Assembly (NCBI GenBank): GCA_032821775.1
Contig: JAVLRN010000003.1
Coordinates: 3,844,001 to 3,908,000 of the forward strand
From: Sanguinoderma infundibulare
Lineage: Eukaryota > Basidiomycota > Agaricomycetes > Polyporales > Polyporaceae
DNA: 64,000 nucleotides
Direction of reading: 5' to 3'
Both the position numbers and the translations under genes were made by a program. The notes beneath the pieces were generated by a model. It saw only the letters and a program-made list of their open reading frames with translations. It made no database searches and was not told the DNA's origin. Positions 1 to 11,121 of this stretch are shown here, in pieces (within the stretch, counting starts at the first letter, position 1; each line of letters starts with the position of its first letter).

Positions 1-778
1 TTCCCCGTCGCACGCGTCAACGCGCTCAACTTCACGCCCAAGCCTCTCAAGTGGATCCGCTACTGCATCGGCGTCGTCCTCGGCGCCCACGGCCACCTCT
101 CTTACAACCAAGCCTCGGCGGAGACGCCATCGACTACAACCGGGCCCTCCCCACCCACACCACGGCGTTCTAATACCACGCAAGCGACGCGGAGAAGGCG
201 CAGATGATCCCGACGGAACCCCGGCTCGCGGTCTCGAAGACGGAGCCGAGCGTGCGACATCGACAGCTACTGCAGGACGACGACGTCGAGCGTGCCCTGC
301 CGCGACTTCCACTTCCACCGCGCCCTGCGCGCGCGACGGGGACCGGTGCGTGACGAACGGTCGGCCGCAGTGGGCGCGCTATGCGGTCCACCTCGTGCCG
401 CACTCCAAGGACGACGAGGTTCGCCTCCCTTTCCGTGAGCATTCTGATGTACTACCGCCGCCAGAAAGCAAGCAAGCGTAATTCAGATCGGCGAAGATCT
501 ACGAGTCGCAGGTGCCGGGGTCGCACGGAAGACATCGTGTGCGCAATCGACGACGTCCGGAACGGCCTCCTGCTCGACGCAGTGCTCCACATGCTGTTCC
601 GCACCGAGCTCGCGTTCATCGTGGTGCGCCTCCCGTCCCTCTCCGAGGGCCACTGCCACCATATCCGTAACTTCACTCGTCGAGCGGACACCCAACTTCG
701 CCATGGACTCGGGCGACGTCTTCCCGGGCACGGACTCCGCCGAGCACCTGTGCGTCACCCACGGCTTCGGTTATCCCC

Positions 779-821
<43 letters not shown>

Positions 822-1265
822 GCACAAAGGTGTCCGTCCCCGCGGAGAAGACAGACTAGCCGCCCGCCGTCCTCTTCGACGCCGTCTACGCCGCGAACGG
901 TCCTCCACCAGTTCGGCGTCGCGCGCGTCTCACGGACGTCTCGGACAGCGTCTACTGTCTACTACCCCTGTGGCGAGCTCAGGTTCGAGTTTGGCGACGG
1001 CGCGGGAGAAGGTGTGGAGGCCCGGGCTCGGGCGCGCGTGGAGCGCCAGCTGCCCGACGGGTTCGACATGCTCCACTATTACTACTTGCCGTACATCGCG
1101 CTGCCGATCGACAACCTGCGCGAGCACCTTGCGGCGGCCGCGGAGGCGGAGGCGGAGGAGCGGAGGCGGGTTGAGGAGAGGGTGGGTAGGTGGCGGGAGG
1201 GCGTGGCCGAGGCGCTCTGCGCGACGGAGGGCTTCACGCCGTGGGCGTGGTCCGTTCGCTCTCCT
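1..1265 (+). pseudogene. HNH endonuclease-like protein, decayed relic
   Basis: This is a degenerate copy, open at the left window edge, of the basidiomycete HNH-nuclease domain family. It is readable only by changing frame. In order, one sees an N-terminal piece (NALNFTPKPLKWIRYCIGVV, then GAHGHLSY) at 20-110. The HNH core follows near 325-420 as ARDGDRCV and a HLVPHSKDDE-like block, which matches the usual R-D-x-x-C-x-x-T-G and A-H-L-x-P-x-x-x-G-D-E pattern of these proteins. After that come DIDDVRNGLLLD near 548 and TPNFAMDSGDVFP near 690. A (GA)n tract at 782-819 interrupts the frame. The tail near 1063-1190 (MLHYYYLPYIALPIDNLREH) is in another frame. No single frame or plausible splicing joins these parts, so I call it a pseudogene. 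Family identity is recognised from motif order; the function of intact members is not well established. Confidence 0.6.
782..819. repeat. (GA)n microsatellite
   Basis: An uninterrupted GA dinucleotide run inside the HNH relic. It breaks the relic's reading frame and produces Arg-Glu repeats in two frames that are not real protein. Confidence 0.95.
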
Positions 1266-2025
1266 GCGTCCTTGACCGTACGTATTGGACACGTTCCGGC
1301 GAGGGACTTGTGCGGTGTTGCTGCCCGAAGGACGGTCTTTCACCCTGCTGAGCGTGTGCGAATCGAGGATGCGGAGGAGCAACCGAGACACCTTGCAGAT
1401 CGTTTGAACGTGGATGGGGGGGACATGCATTTATTCGATATCCAACACACATGGTGTAAAACGTCACTATTCCGACATGACTGCGTGCGGAAATACTGTA
1501 TGTCAAGCAGCATACGGAGGAAGACCGGGGCAGAAGAGCCTGGGAGAAACGTCCTCAAAACAGAGTACATAATTACAGTCCGTCGAACGGGGCGCAGTCA
1601 TTAGATACGAAACACGCAGACGATGGAAAGTAATTATAATATATGAAGAGTTTTAGATTGATTACGGCGCAAGTGATATTGCGCAATGCGTAGTACGGTA
1701 AAGAGATGAGACAGGGAAGAAATCTATCTATGCTACAGTCGGTGCAGATGCAGTGCGTATGTCAACTAGGATACAATAATAGGATACCGTCCGTGTGTGA
1801 GTATGAGTGAGAGAGACATGTGACCATAATGGATGGGAGAGGCAGACGATGATGCATGCACGACAGAAGAAGAAACCATTGAGTGATGGGGGTAACGCGA
1901 GGAGGGGGGGATGAGAGGGGGTGAGGGGGAAGAACGTCGAAAGCAGATCCAAGAATACGTTAGAGATAAATAACCGTCCCGTCCTGTCGAGCCCACGAGC
2001 GGAATCAGCGCGCTCGCGCTCACGC
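1266..2025. other. intergenic stretch
   Basis: Between the HNH relic and the 3' end of the SDR gene. It turns AT-richer near 1600-1800. I see no conserved motif, RNA gene or repeat with a partner elsewhere in the window. Confidence 0.6.
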
Positions 2026-3203
2026 TCACGCCCTCCTCGGGGCCGACGCCGGCTCGCACTCGAACTCGAGGTCCGTCGCGACGTCCTCCCACGCGTCCAT
2101 CGACTCCAGCAGCCGCGCCGTCTTCGCACGGATGTCCGCGTACGCGTCGCGCCCGAGGACGAGGTAGAGGGGCATATCGCGGCCCGCGGCGCGGCCCTCG
2201 CCCTTGACGACGTCGACGAGGAGCTCCATCGCCCGGGCCGGGTCGCCCTTCTCGGTGCCGGCGATGGCGTAGAAGCGGGCCATGCCCGCGTTCCGCGCGT
2301 CCTCGTACGCCGGGATGCGGGTGTTGATCGTGGGCGGGTAGGCGTGCACGCCCTCGGTGCGGAACGCGCCGGGGGCGACGATGAGCACGCGGACGCCGAA
2401 CGGGCGGAGCTCGGTCGCGTACGTCTCGCCGATCGCTGGAGAGAAGCGAGGAGGGCGGGTGAGTCGTGAAGGTTGAAGAATGATGAATGAGAGCGGCGGA
2501 ACTCACCATGCACGGCGGCCTTGGATGCAGCGTAGAGGCCGGCGGGCTGCACGTTCGAACGAGAGTAAATGAGTGGGTGGTTGAGCGATGCGAGCGGGGA
2601 AGACGCACCGAAGCCTCTGGGCGCCATGCCGAGCGGGAGCCAAGAATGACGACGGTGCCTGCGCGGCGCTCGCGCATGTGGGGGAGGACGGCGTTGGTGA
2701 CGTTCATGACGCCGTAGAGGTTCGTCTGGAACTGGATGTGTGCGGCGAGCGCGCTGATCGACGGGAGGATTGGACGTCAGCCGGGCACTCCCCGAGAGCG
2801 AATGCTAGAAGCACTCACCCTCCCTCTTCGAGGATGGCCTTGACGCCGTAGCCGGCGTTGTTGACGACGACGTCGATGCGGCCCCAGACGGCGAGCATGG
2901 CCTTGATGCTCTGCTCGATGGCGTTTGTGTCGTCTGCGATGTCGAGCACGGCGAGATGCAGGCGACCCGGGACGGGCTGGGGGAAGGCGGCGCGGAGCTT
3001 GTCCATGTCGCGTGCGGTCGCGATGACGCAGTCGCCGCGTGCGAGGACGGATGCTACGAGGCGCTTGCCAAAGCCGGACGAGGTACCTGAGGACACACAA
3101 CGGACAAAAGAGGCAGGAGTGGGTGAGCTTCGATTGTGGACGCCTGTGTCGCAGAGATCGACGTACCGGTTATAAGCCACACTTTCTGTTGGAAGGCACC
3201 CAT
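2026..3203 (-). CDS. short-chain dehydrogenase/reductase (SDR)
   Basis: A complete classical SDR, predicted to be an NAD(P)(H)-dependent oxidoreductase of unknown substrate. Five exons on the complement strand: 3203-3167, 3086-2819, 2753-2609, 2546-2507 and 2435-2026. They sum to 900 nt (299 residues), the family's usual size. The cofactor motif TGTSSGFG (residues 12-19) is split by intron 1. NNAGYG is at 88-93. The catalytic set is a Ser in LGSRSAW (S141 or S143) with Y155 and K159 in YAASK. The start at 3203 gives MGAFQQKVWLITG, exactly the spacing expected before the glycine motif. All introns are GT-AG and 60-80 nt. There is no signal peptide or membrane segment, so it is probably cytosolic. 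The C-terminal half (VLIVAPGAFRTEG and after) resembles fungal SDRs annotated only as oxidoreductases, so the substrate cannot be assigned. Confidence 0.92.
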
Positions 3204-3339
3204 GGCGCTGATATGGAGGGTCGGGTGTGGTAGCAGAGAAGAAGAAGAAGAGACGATGGCGGAAAGGGAGGAGTGGGCAGGGGTTGAGGGGATCTAGGGC
3301 TGAAAGGATGAGAGGATGGATGGGAGCCGGCCGAGGAGG

Positions 3340-3347
3340 CTTATAAG
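3340..3347 (-). promoter_or_regulatory. TATA-like box of the SDR gene
   Basis: CTTATAAG on the complement strand, about 137 nt upstream of the SDR start codon. Position and sequence suit a TATA element, but this is a match by eye only. Confidence 0.35.
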
Positions 3348-5452
3348 CAGGCAGTCGCAGTGAGTCGAGCGGGGAACGGCGCAGAGGGCCGGAGGGTGTC
3401 ACGCCGCATCCCGAAGTCTGTGTATTCCGTTCGTTACACGTTTGCAAAAACCGACGAGTGCAGGAGTGGCAGACGCGGCGCTCGGGACAGCCCTGGGTTG
3501 ATGATGAGTCGATGGCAAACGGCTGCTGCTCCAGCGGACTGGCTCGCCCCATTCACCTCTGCAACCGAGATCCCAGATTCCGAAACACTCGACACCAGAT
3601 CCGTGCCCGATGACTCACGGAAGTATTTTGACCTGCCCGCGGCGGTGCTGGGTGCGGACAAGGCACTCGCGCGCCCATCTTCGTGCCACGATCCTGCTCG
3701 ATTGTTAGAAAGACGCGAAGGCGAGAATGCACGTCATCGAGAGAAGCAGATTGCGCGCATCGCGATTACACGATAGCACCGAAAGCCCGCTACGCACACC
3801 AGCTGGCTGCTCCCAGGTTACCCACATCCCCACCGACGCTGGCGCCTCCTCTGGATGATGATGATGATGATAAACAGTAAAACGTCGAGTCACCCAAACC
3901 CTCCGCGGCTCACCAAGCAAGGGCGGTGCCGCCCCCGCTCCTTCAGACGAGCCCAAATATCCGTCTAACGTACATTGACGTAGCCCAAACAGGCCTCGAG
4001 GCAGCACCGTCCCGGCCCAACCCGGCATCTGCATTGCACTCCCGACCCCGGGCGCGGAGGAGGATCAAAACCACGCCCAACACACTTCCGGTCGGACCGC
4101 GAGGCATCCCCTTGCACCCGCCCGCCACACCGCCACATCGCTCGAGGTACGCCCTGCTCCCATACTCCGCTGACATGACCCCGTCCCATCCAACGCCATA
4201 CGAACCCGGGGCCACGCGGCGGGGGACGGGGAGACAGCGCGGCTGGAAGTTTGCGCGAAGGCCGGGAAGATCATGCCATCCAATCACCACCGCCCGCACT
4301 GAGCAGCGCGATACCGCGCCCTGGGCTCGGCCTCGAAGCTCGGATGCACCGAGAGTACGTACGTACGCAACTGAGCTCTCGTCGTGCACATGGGGCAAAA
4401 GAATGCGCCGCAGTTGCGAAACTCGCGGAGCCGACCCGTAGCCAGAGCAACATCATCCAATACAGGGACTTGCGCGCACAGCAAGTAGCCGAGCTCCCAT
4501 TCCAACGCAAACTCCGAATTCCAACTCAGAATCCGCGTCCGCGGCGTGCAATGCTCTACATCACACCGCGGAATGGACGAGGGGGCGCGCATAACGCACA
4601 ACAAGGGCGGGAGCATGCGTTCGCCATGTTCCCGTCAACGCTAATATCATTTCCCGCTCCTCGTTCCTCATCTGCTCGTGTGCGGTCGTCCGTGAGGCCT
4701 TGAGGCCCTGCAGCCCGCTGTTATCGCACTCTTAGATGTGCACAGACCCGCTGGAGAATGGTACGCGGCCGCAGGTCAAATTGGATCTCGGGCGGATCTA
4801 GGTCCCTGACCACTGCCGGGGTGTTGAGTATGCCAACTGTCCTTTGCCGCCCACTTACATACAGCCAACTGCGGGTGCTGTCTGGGTGCTGTCGACCAAT
4901 TGGTTGATTGCATCCTAGGACCATTCGGCAGGGACGTCATCCTTCGACCTCCGTACGTCGATCCACAAATCGGCGCGAGGGGGAAGGAACCCGGATTCGG
5001 CCCTGTCGCGGCCAGCGCGTTCGCCCGAGGGCCCGTAGCATTCCGAAGAAGTACAGAATCTAGGGACGGCCGCAGTGGGCTATGTTAAGCTCGAGCGTGT
5101 GCTGTCAGCAAAAGCACTTTTCCTCAGCCACATGCATCTGGTAAGCGCAACGTACGTCAGTCATCTGGCCACCTTCGCGGAGACGCGGCGGATGATGAAC
5201 GGTTGCCGTAACGCTTACCTTCTCGCCTGCCGTTCCACGTCCGTGCATCTGGGTCGGCTCCCGCAATTCAACGCGGGAGCAAATCCAGACTCCATGAATT
5301 CGTCGTGCTTCCAGTCGTCGGGCGAGCGATGCGCATGCGCAGAGCGATCATCACCAAATAAATTATTACCCGTCGATGATGGTCTCCCGCGGAACAGTGT
5401 GAAGACATATGCAGTCGGTGACGATGGTAGACCGCAGGACGGCAATGGATTA

Positions 5453-6267
5453 CAGTGTTTTGCATAATTCCGCGAACGCCATTTATTGGCCAGGCGTCTA
5501 ACACTCCATATGTAGTAGGTATCCGTCACCAGCGGCTGATGTGACAGTATCCGCCGTCACAGGGCGCGGACGAGGACACTCCAGCATACTCGCGCTCCCC
5601 AGAAAAACTGTGCGCGAGCCCCAGGAGGAAGTACGAGGCCAAGAACAAGTAAAAATGTTCAATCGAGCCCATTCCCCTTCCGCGCGGAACAACTATGACG
5701 CGCGCAGAATTCTTAGCCTGTTGGCGAAGTTTCTCGGACTGGCGGAGCGTGCGCCGTGGTCGACCACGCTCTGCGCGAATGCGCGCAAGGCAAGGAGTTG
5801 CCACGCATCAAGAGGGGCGTCATCGGGACCAAGCACGAAGTGGAGCTAGTCGCATGCAGGAAAAAGAATTTGGAGCGCCGTGTTCAGACTTGCATGATCA
5901 GCGTGCATGAGGGCACCAGGTCATCGCGCGGCCCCAGATTTAGTTGACAAGATATCAAAATTTGTTGACGTCCCCTCAGCAGAGTGGGGACGTGCGGGGG
6001 TGGTCAACATACTTCAATCCAGGATGGAGGATGCACGTTGCGGGCATGGTCGAAGCGGGTCAGAGCCTATGATGCAAGCTATCTGTGTTTGTTCACATTT
6101 ATTGGAAAGTGTCATGTTTAAAAACTTTCAACGGAGACTGTAGGAACTCGGGGGCGAGGGATGCGCTCTCGAGGGCGCGAGGCGTTCAGTAGAGCAAGTG
6201 ACTGTAACATCAAGGAATAGGCGCTGAAAGAATTTTCGGTGTGTTCACGGAATTATGCAAAGCGCTG
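5453..6267 (-). mobile_element. MITE family 'CAGYG', copy A
   Basis: An element of about 815 bp bounded by inverted ends of the form CAGYGYTTTGCATAATTCCG. The left end starts CAGTGTTTTGCATAATTCC and the right end finishes GGAATTATGCAAAGCGCTG. It shares its whole length with three other copies in this window (16815-17644, 40964-41753, 53774-54561) but lies in the opposite orientation. It has no coding capacity for a transposase, so it is non-autonomous. CAGYG ends resemble hAT-type termini. However, I cannot see a convincing 8-bp target duplication, so the superfamily stays open. Confidence 0.8.
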
Positions 6268-6736
6268 TTCTCTACCAGCTGCGCACTCACCGAGGCCGTG
6301 CGCCTATGTACGCGACATTGTTTTGTGTACGGTCGGCATCAGCATACACGCACGGCAAGCGATCTCCGGATCTCTTCGCATCTTTCGTGTCAAGATGGAC
6401 GAGACCAAGAGGGGGCGGGGGTGAGCAACGGTACGATTATGGCGATATTGACAATATTGACATAATCGCACGGGCAACACAGGTGGCTGAACGTGGACGG
6501 GAACGGCCAGTGAAAAAGGTACGGCGTAAGAAAGCGGCGGTGTCCGTGCATACTCACCTTCCAGCCCACTGCTTCCAGCCAACAATGTTAAGCTTTGGAC
6601 AACGTTAACGTTCCGTATGATCATCGCCTTCGCGTGGCCGTGCCTTCCATCCTCCCTTCTTCTCGCGCCTCCCACCCCCTGGGTGTGTGCCGCCAAGTTT
6701 CGCCGGAGCACTGCGGGGCGGAACCGTTCGATGCAA

Positions 6737-6815
6737 ACATTGACAGGCGACGGTCCGAGGCCAGAGAGTTGCCGAGCGAGCACAGGAACGGTTACCTTGT
6801 ACCGCAATCGGTCAG
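6737..6815 (+). repeat. dispersed repeat, unit 1 (partner near 51091-51170)
   Basis: A stretch of roughly 80 bp beginning GCAAACATTGACAGGCGACG and ending near an AACGGTTACC block recurs at 51.09 kb in the same orientation with few differences. The larger element it belongs to is not identifiable from the window. Confidence 0.65.
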
Positions 6816-7449
6816 GAACCCTACACGATGCCACATGGAGTGGCCACGATTCAGATTGCATTCCGCCAGACGACGGATGGCCAGTGGCCAGGATTGTCCG
6901 CGAGATCGCCGCCCGAGACCGCTGCCACTCGATTATGAACCTGATAGGATTTGTGGGCGCGGGGACGTGACAGCTGATACGACGACGGGAGCACAGGTGG
7001 TGATCGAGCTGAGACAGAGTCCAAGTCCATGAAAAAAGCGCGACGTTCGCCCGCTCGTACCGACGTCGCTCCGTCGCCGAGGATCCATTGAATGCAGTGT
7101 TGGGCATGGAGCAGCGAGACGCAGCGCAGTACATTGAATTTGCATTGTCTGAGACGAGGCCGAGGGATCGAGTGGAAATTGTCGACGTTGCAAGAGGTGG
7201 TGGTGGGAGCTTGGCGGTGTTCTGGGGCTGGCGAGACGATTGATGGTCGGCCTATCATCCCCCAGTTGCTGACAGAGAGCTCCCAGAAGGAGTGAAAGAC
7301 GTGGAGTTGCGCTGTGAATTGGGAGATGATGTCTCCGTAGACCGTCGTGGCAGAGCAGGAGAGCTGATGGTGGCGGAGAGGCAGCGTCGCATGGACATTA
7401 AACTTCAATCGTTTCAAAACAGAGCATTTACAGAAAAATATACGTCGAA

Positions 7450-7522
7450 TCCCGTTTAGCTCAGTTGGTAGAGCGCGTCACTAGTAATGACGAGGTCAGT
7501 CGTTCGAGTCGGCTAATGGGAA
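7450..7522 (+). tRNA. tRNA-Thr (anticodon AGT)
   Basis: A full cloverleaf can be folded by hand. Acceptor TCCCGTT pairs with AATGGGA (one G-T pair), discriminator A at 7522. D arm GCTC/GAGC with loop AGTTGGTA. Anticodon stem CGTCA/TGACG with loop CTAGTAA, giving anticodon AGT at 7483-7485. T arm AGTCG/CGGCT with loop TTCGAGT. Length is 73 nt and there is no intron. The internal A-box (TAGCTCAGTTGG) and B-box (GTTCGAGTC) are present. A T-run (TTTTTC) follows directly, as expected for RNA polymerase III termination. AGT reads ACU, and ACC after inosine modification, so the tRNA carries threonine. It lies 393 bp upstream of a PLP-dependent hydroxy-amino-acid enzyme, which is probably coincidence. 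Confidence 0.93.
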
Positions 7523-7530
7523 TTTTTCTT
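7523..7530 (+). terminator. Pol III T-run terminator
   Basis: TTTTTCTT immediately after the tRNA discriminator base (7522). It matches the short T-tract at which RNA polymerase III stops. Confidence 0.7.
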
Positions 7531-7915
7531 TGTCGTTACGATACTTTTTCCATTCAGCCGATGACTAACTGTCTCCGTTGTTTACAGTACATAAATATCA
7601 ACCTAAAAGATTCGAGAGACGTCGTGCGTACGCAACTCGCATAGAGCAATTCAGGCTGAGTTGCTGGGGGAACCCGTGCGAAGTACAAGTCGGACTCGGG
7701 CGCCGGTCCGCTGCTCTCGGAGCTTCTACTGCCTGCACACAATTTGGACGGGATGAGATAACGACTCACGAGTGTACTTCCCTCACCGCCGTAATCCAGG
7801 TATGACTGTTTAATGTATTTGGGAAAGAATATATTCAGTGACTCATCTGCTGACCGACTCATATCATCGTCCTCTTTCTAGGAACACTACGCCGGCATCT
7901 CATAGAACGTGAGAT

Positions 7916-9338
7916 ATGTCCGAGGCAGTGTCCCCCGATTTCAACCCCCTCCCTCTGACCCGAAGCTCCGTCATCGTTGCGCACAAGGCAATAGAAGGGC
8001 AGATTCACCGGACGCCGGTCCTCACATCGTCCTCGCTGTCCGGGTCGCTCCCGGGCAAGGACACCGTGCTCTACTTCAAGGCCGAGAACCTCCAGAAGGG
8101 GGGCGCCTTCAAGTTCCGCGGCGCCAGCTACAGCCTGTCCTGTCTGACGCCAGAGGAGCTCGCCAAGGGCGTGTGCACGCACAGCTCAGGTGTGTGTGTC
8201 TTGCACTGTACGTGTACATGTCAAAACGCGGATGCTCACCTCTTCGCGATCATCCTGCCCGATGCTCACGTCTCTGGGCATGACTTGACTCGGGGATGCG
8301 TATTGATATTCTGTTTTCATCTCCGGAAGGCAACCACGCCGGTGCGCTCGCGCTCGCCGCAAAGCTACGAGGTGTTCCATGCTATGTCGTGATGGTACGT
8401 CCGACCAGCCCTCTCTCTCCATCCCTCCATCTCTCTATCTCTTCGGTCCGAACGGCCAAGTGGCCTTATGCTGTATACGGCATACAGCACCCCATCTCGG
8501 CGTTCTACGCCTCCAATCTCCTCCCCTGATGCGCCACCAGTACTGGCAGGGTCGCTGACATCGCACCCGGCATTTCGCTTTTTGGCTCGCGAAAATTCCA
8601 GCCCGACAACTCCGCGCAGCCCAAGATCGACGCCGTGCGCGCGTACGGCGCCTCCGTCACCTTCTGCGCCCCCACCGCGCCCGCGCGCGCCGCTGCCCTC
8701 GCGGCGGTCCAGGCGCAGACCGGCGCGACGTTCGTCCCCCCGTACGATGCCGCCAACACCATCCTCGGCCAGGGCACCGCGCTCCTCGAGCTCCTCGAAG
8801 AGGTACCGGGGCTCAAGGCGGTCGTCGCGCCTGTTGGCGGCGGGGGGCTCCTGGCGGGGACGGCGCTCGCAGCGGAGGGGACTGGGGTTCGTGTGTTTGG
8901 CGCGGAGCCGGCGGGGGCGGACGACTGTGCGCGCGGGTTGGAGGAGGGGAGGAGGCGGGAGGACGTCGACGCGCGGACCGTCGCGGATGGGCTGAGGACG
9001 CCCGTGGGCGTCCTGAATTTCCCGATTATTCTGGACAAGGTCGAGAAGGTTATCACGGTGACGGACGAGGTGCGTGCGGGACGTGTGGAATTCCATGTTA
9101 CATACCTGTGCGTAGGACGCTGAGTGAATGTTGTGAGCAGGAGATCATCGAGGCCATGCGCCTCATGTGGGAGCGCATGAAGGTCGTGGTCGAGCCTAGC
9201 GGTGCGGCGTCGTTCGCTGCGGTTCGGAGCCCCCAGTTCCAGGCGTTGGGCATCGAGGGGCCTATCGGGATAATCATCAGCGGCGGGAACGTCGACTTGT
9301 CCAAGCCCATGCCGTGGGTGCGGGCCCCAGACCTCTAG
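7916..9338 (+). CDS. SRY1: PLP-dependent serine racemase / hydroxy-amino-acid ammonia-lyase
   Basis: A fold-type II PLP enzyme of the serine racemase, threo-3-hydroxyaspartate ammonia-lyase and threonine dehydratase group. Exons 7916-8189, 8330-8394, 8602-9069 and 9141-9338 sum to 1005 nt (334 residues), close to yeast Sry1. The PLP-binding lysine is K66 in GAFKFRGA. The second substrate-site motif SSGNHA is rebuilt across intron 1. The phosphate-binding glycine loop VGGGGLLAG is in exon 3. The family ending SGGNVDLS is in exon 4. There is no C-terminal ACT regulatory domain as in biosynthetic Ilv1 and no mitochondrial presequence. A cytosolic catabolic or racemase role is therefore more likely than isoleucine synthesis. 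Substrate choice among L-serine, D-serine, threonine and hydroxyaspartate cannot be settled from sequence alone. Confidence 0.9.
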
Positions 9339-11121
9339 AGCTCTTGCATGCCCGGGAGCAATTCCGATATTTCGTTACCATCCGTGCGTGTGTTCTATTC
9401 AAACCCGCAGTCGAGCAGTCAGACGTCTTTATGGAATTCCAGCGAACGATCTCATCTGCGCACACGAGTATCGGGTTTTTCTACATTCTAATATTGAGAT
9501 CCCGCGATGCCCGAAGGCGACGACGTCATGCCCATTGCATATTTGTTTTTCTCGGACTGCGAGACTAAGTGTCGGCCCACCACTGGCGTCGCGGCGTTTA
9601 TGCACGGTGAGCGAATGCGGCATCTAGGTTTGGTAGCGAGCCCGGCGCGCGCGGCCATCGTGCATATGACTCGATCCCGGGAAGCAAGGGGCCCCCGCAT
9701 ATGCGCAGGCACATTGCGCCATGCATACCGCTGGGCCTCGTGCATAGCTAGCAGTAGCTAGATGTGCAAATGGTAGCGAACGATCTCTGCATGATTGCCG
9801 AGACTCAACAGGGTCCTTCGGCCGCCGCCGCACGGTGAGTCCTGTCAAGCAACAGCCTGAGGCACGGGCAACGGTCAACTTCGTCTTATTTTATTTTAAT
9901 GACCAGCTCTGCGTCACGCCTCCGGGCACGCCGCCGTAATGCAGACCGGACTCCTGACGGGCAAGTCCAAAGTCCAACACCGTGAGTGCAGCTGGCTGGT
10001 CCACTGGCAGGTCAGGAAGTGTCAAACAGCGCAACAATCTAGCATGTCACATACGTAACATACGTAGGACTGCTGCTGGCAGTGCTTCCGAGTCCGACGC
10101 GCCGTCGTAGCCGGTATCAGCTCAACCATGTAGCCTGGCAGGCTTGGCTGGTCTTGGTGTGGCTTGATCACTCACGCGAAGGCTATGTACAATGTACTTC
10201 GCTGGGTGCGCCCTGGAGCTTTGGAAGTCCGAACGTGATTTCGGCTACCGTTGACCGGCGTCAGCCTTACTACGAGTTCGCGGTCATGATGCATGATGAT
10301 GCGAACCTCCTCGGTCTACGGACCGTGGACCAGTACCTTACAGTACCAGTACGCTGATGGCATCCGAGGACGACAGCCCGATCCCGAAAAAGCCATGTAG
10401 GTTAGTACATGTACAGGACGGCGTGGGTTGTTCGGTTGTGAGGGAGACAACCGGCCTGTGGCATATCATGACATGATGCCCGTACTACGTCGCCGACGGT
10501 AGCAGTGAACACGGCGGCGAACATGGAAGCATCGGTCTGTAACTGCAAGTTCAGCGGACGCCAACATTGCCTACTAACCATGATGATGTCCGAGTCGTGT
10601 TTGACCATATTTGGCGGTATGTATTATATCGATCGAGGGCCGAGGCGGCGACTCATGCACCTCCCGCGACGCTTCTAAGCGACTCCGACTTGCGGCGGCG
10701 AGGCGTCCCCGGCGCGTTCGATGCTTCAGAAGCCCGGCGCCGCTGTGGCTTTAGTGACGGGCTGAACGTTGGTATGGAATTATCTTCCGAGTGCTGCCAA
10801 ACGTCCACCTGTGCGACTCCGAGAGATATGCGATATATTGGACTCGGAACAGCGATCGAAATGGATACATTGCAAGTGTGTCATGTCGGATACACGATAG
10901 CGTAGCGAGAAGATGTCGATGAGGACTCGGGGGCGAGTCGCGTTGAGAAGTACTAGTACATGTTGTGCAGGGTGCCGTGTGCTCATCAGAATAGTGGTAA
11001 TAGTGGTCGTAGCCAAGCGGATATCATCATACTGTATCTGTATTATAATAGTCCTAGTCCAGACGCGTCCCCCGACTCCCCCCTCTCCCCGCTCCTCTTC
11101 GTACTACTGATATTGGTGGTG
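9339..11121. other. intergenic stretch without recognised genes
   Basis: A gap of about 1.8 kb between the PLP enzyme and the 3' end of NUP42. No protein family, RNA gene or repeat with a partner in the window was recognised. The open frames present are short and carry no motifs. Confidence 0.55.

Larger units (their letters stand above)
3348..7449. other. gene-poor region
   Basis: Apart from one MITE copy (5453-6267) and a short repeat near 6737-6815, I find no recognisable gene here. Open frames exist on both strands but are short, overlap one another and lack family motifs or credible splice structure. A short (GAT)n tract lies near 3855-3871. Confidence 0.55.

Noticed and set aside
381..1604. 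407-codon open frame at the left edge
   Set aside because: It crosses several HNH fragments in wrong frames and a GA microsatellite read as Arg-Glu repeats. The HNH motifs are spread over different frames, so it is not a protein.
5453..6267. MITE copies as hAT elements with 8-bp target duplications
   Set aside because: The CAGYG ends are suggestive, but the flanks of copies A and B show no matching 8-mers, so the superfamily was not assigned.
7450..9338. Functional link between tRNA-Thr and the adjacent PLP enzyme
   Set aside because: The enzyme may act on serine or threonine, but tRNA genes are scattered in fungal genomes and nothing in the sequence supports co-regulation.
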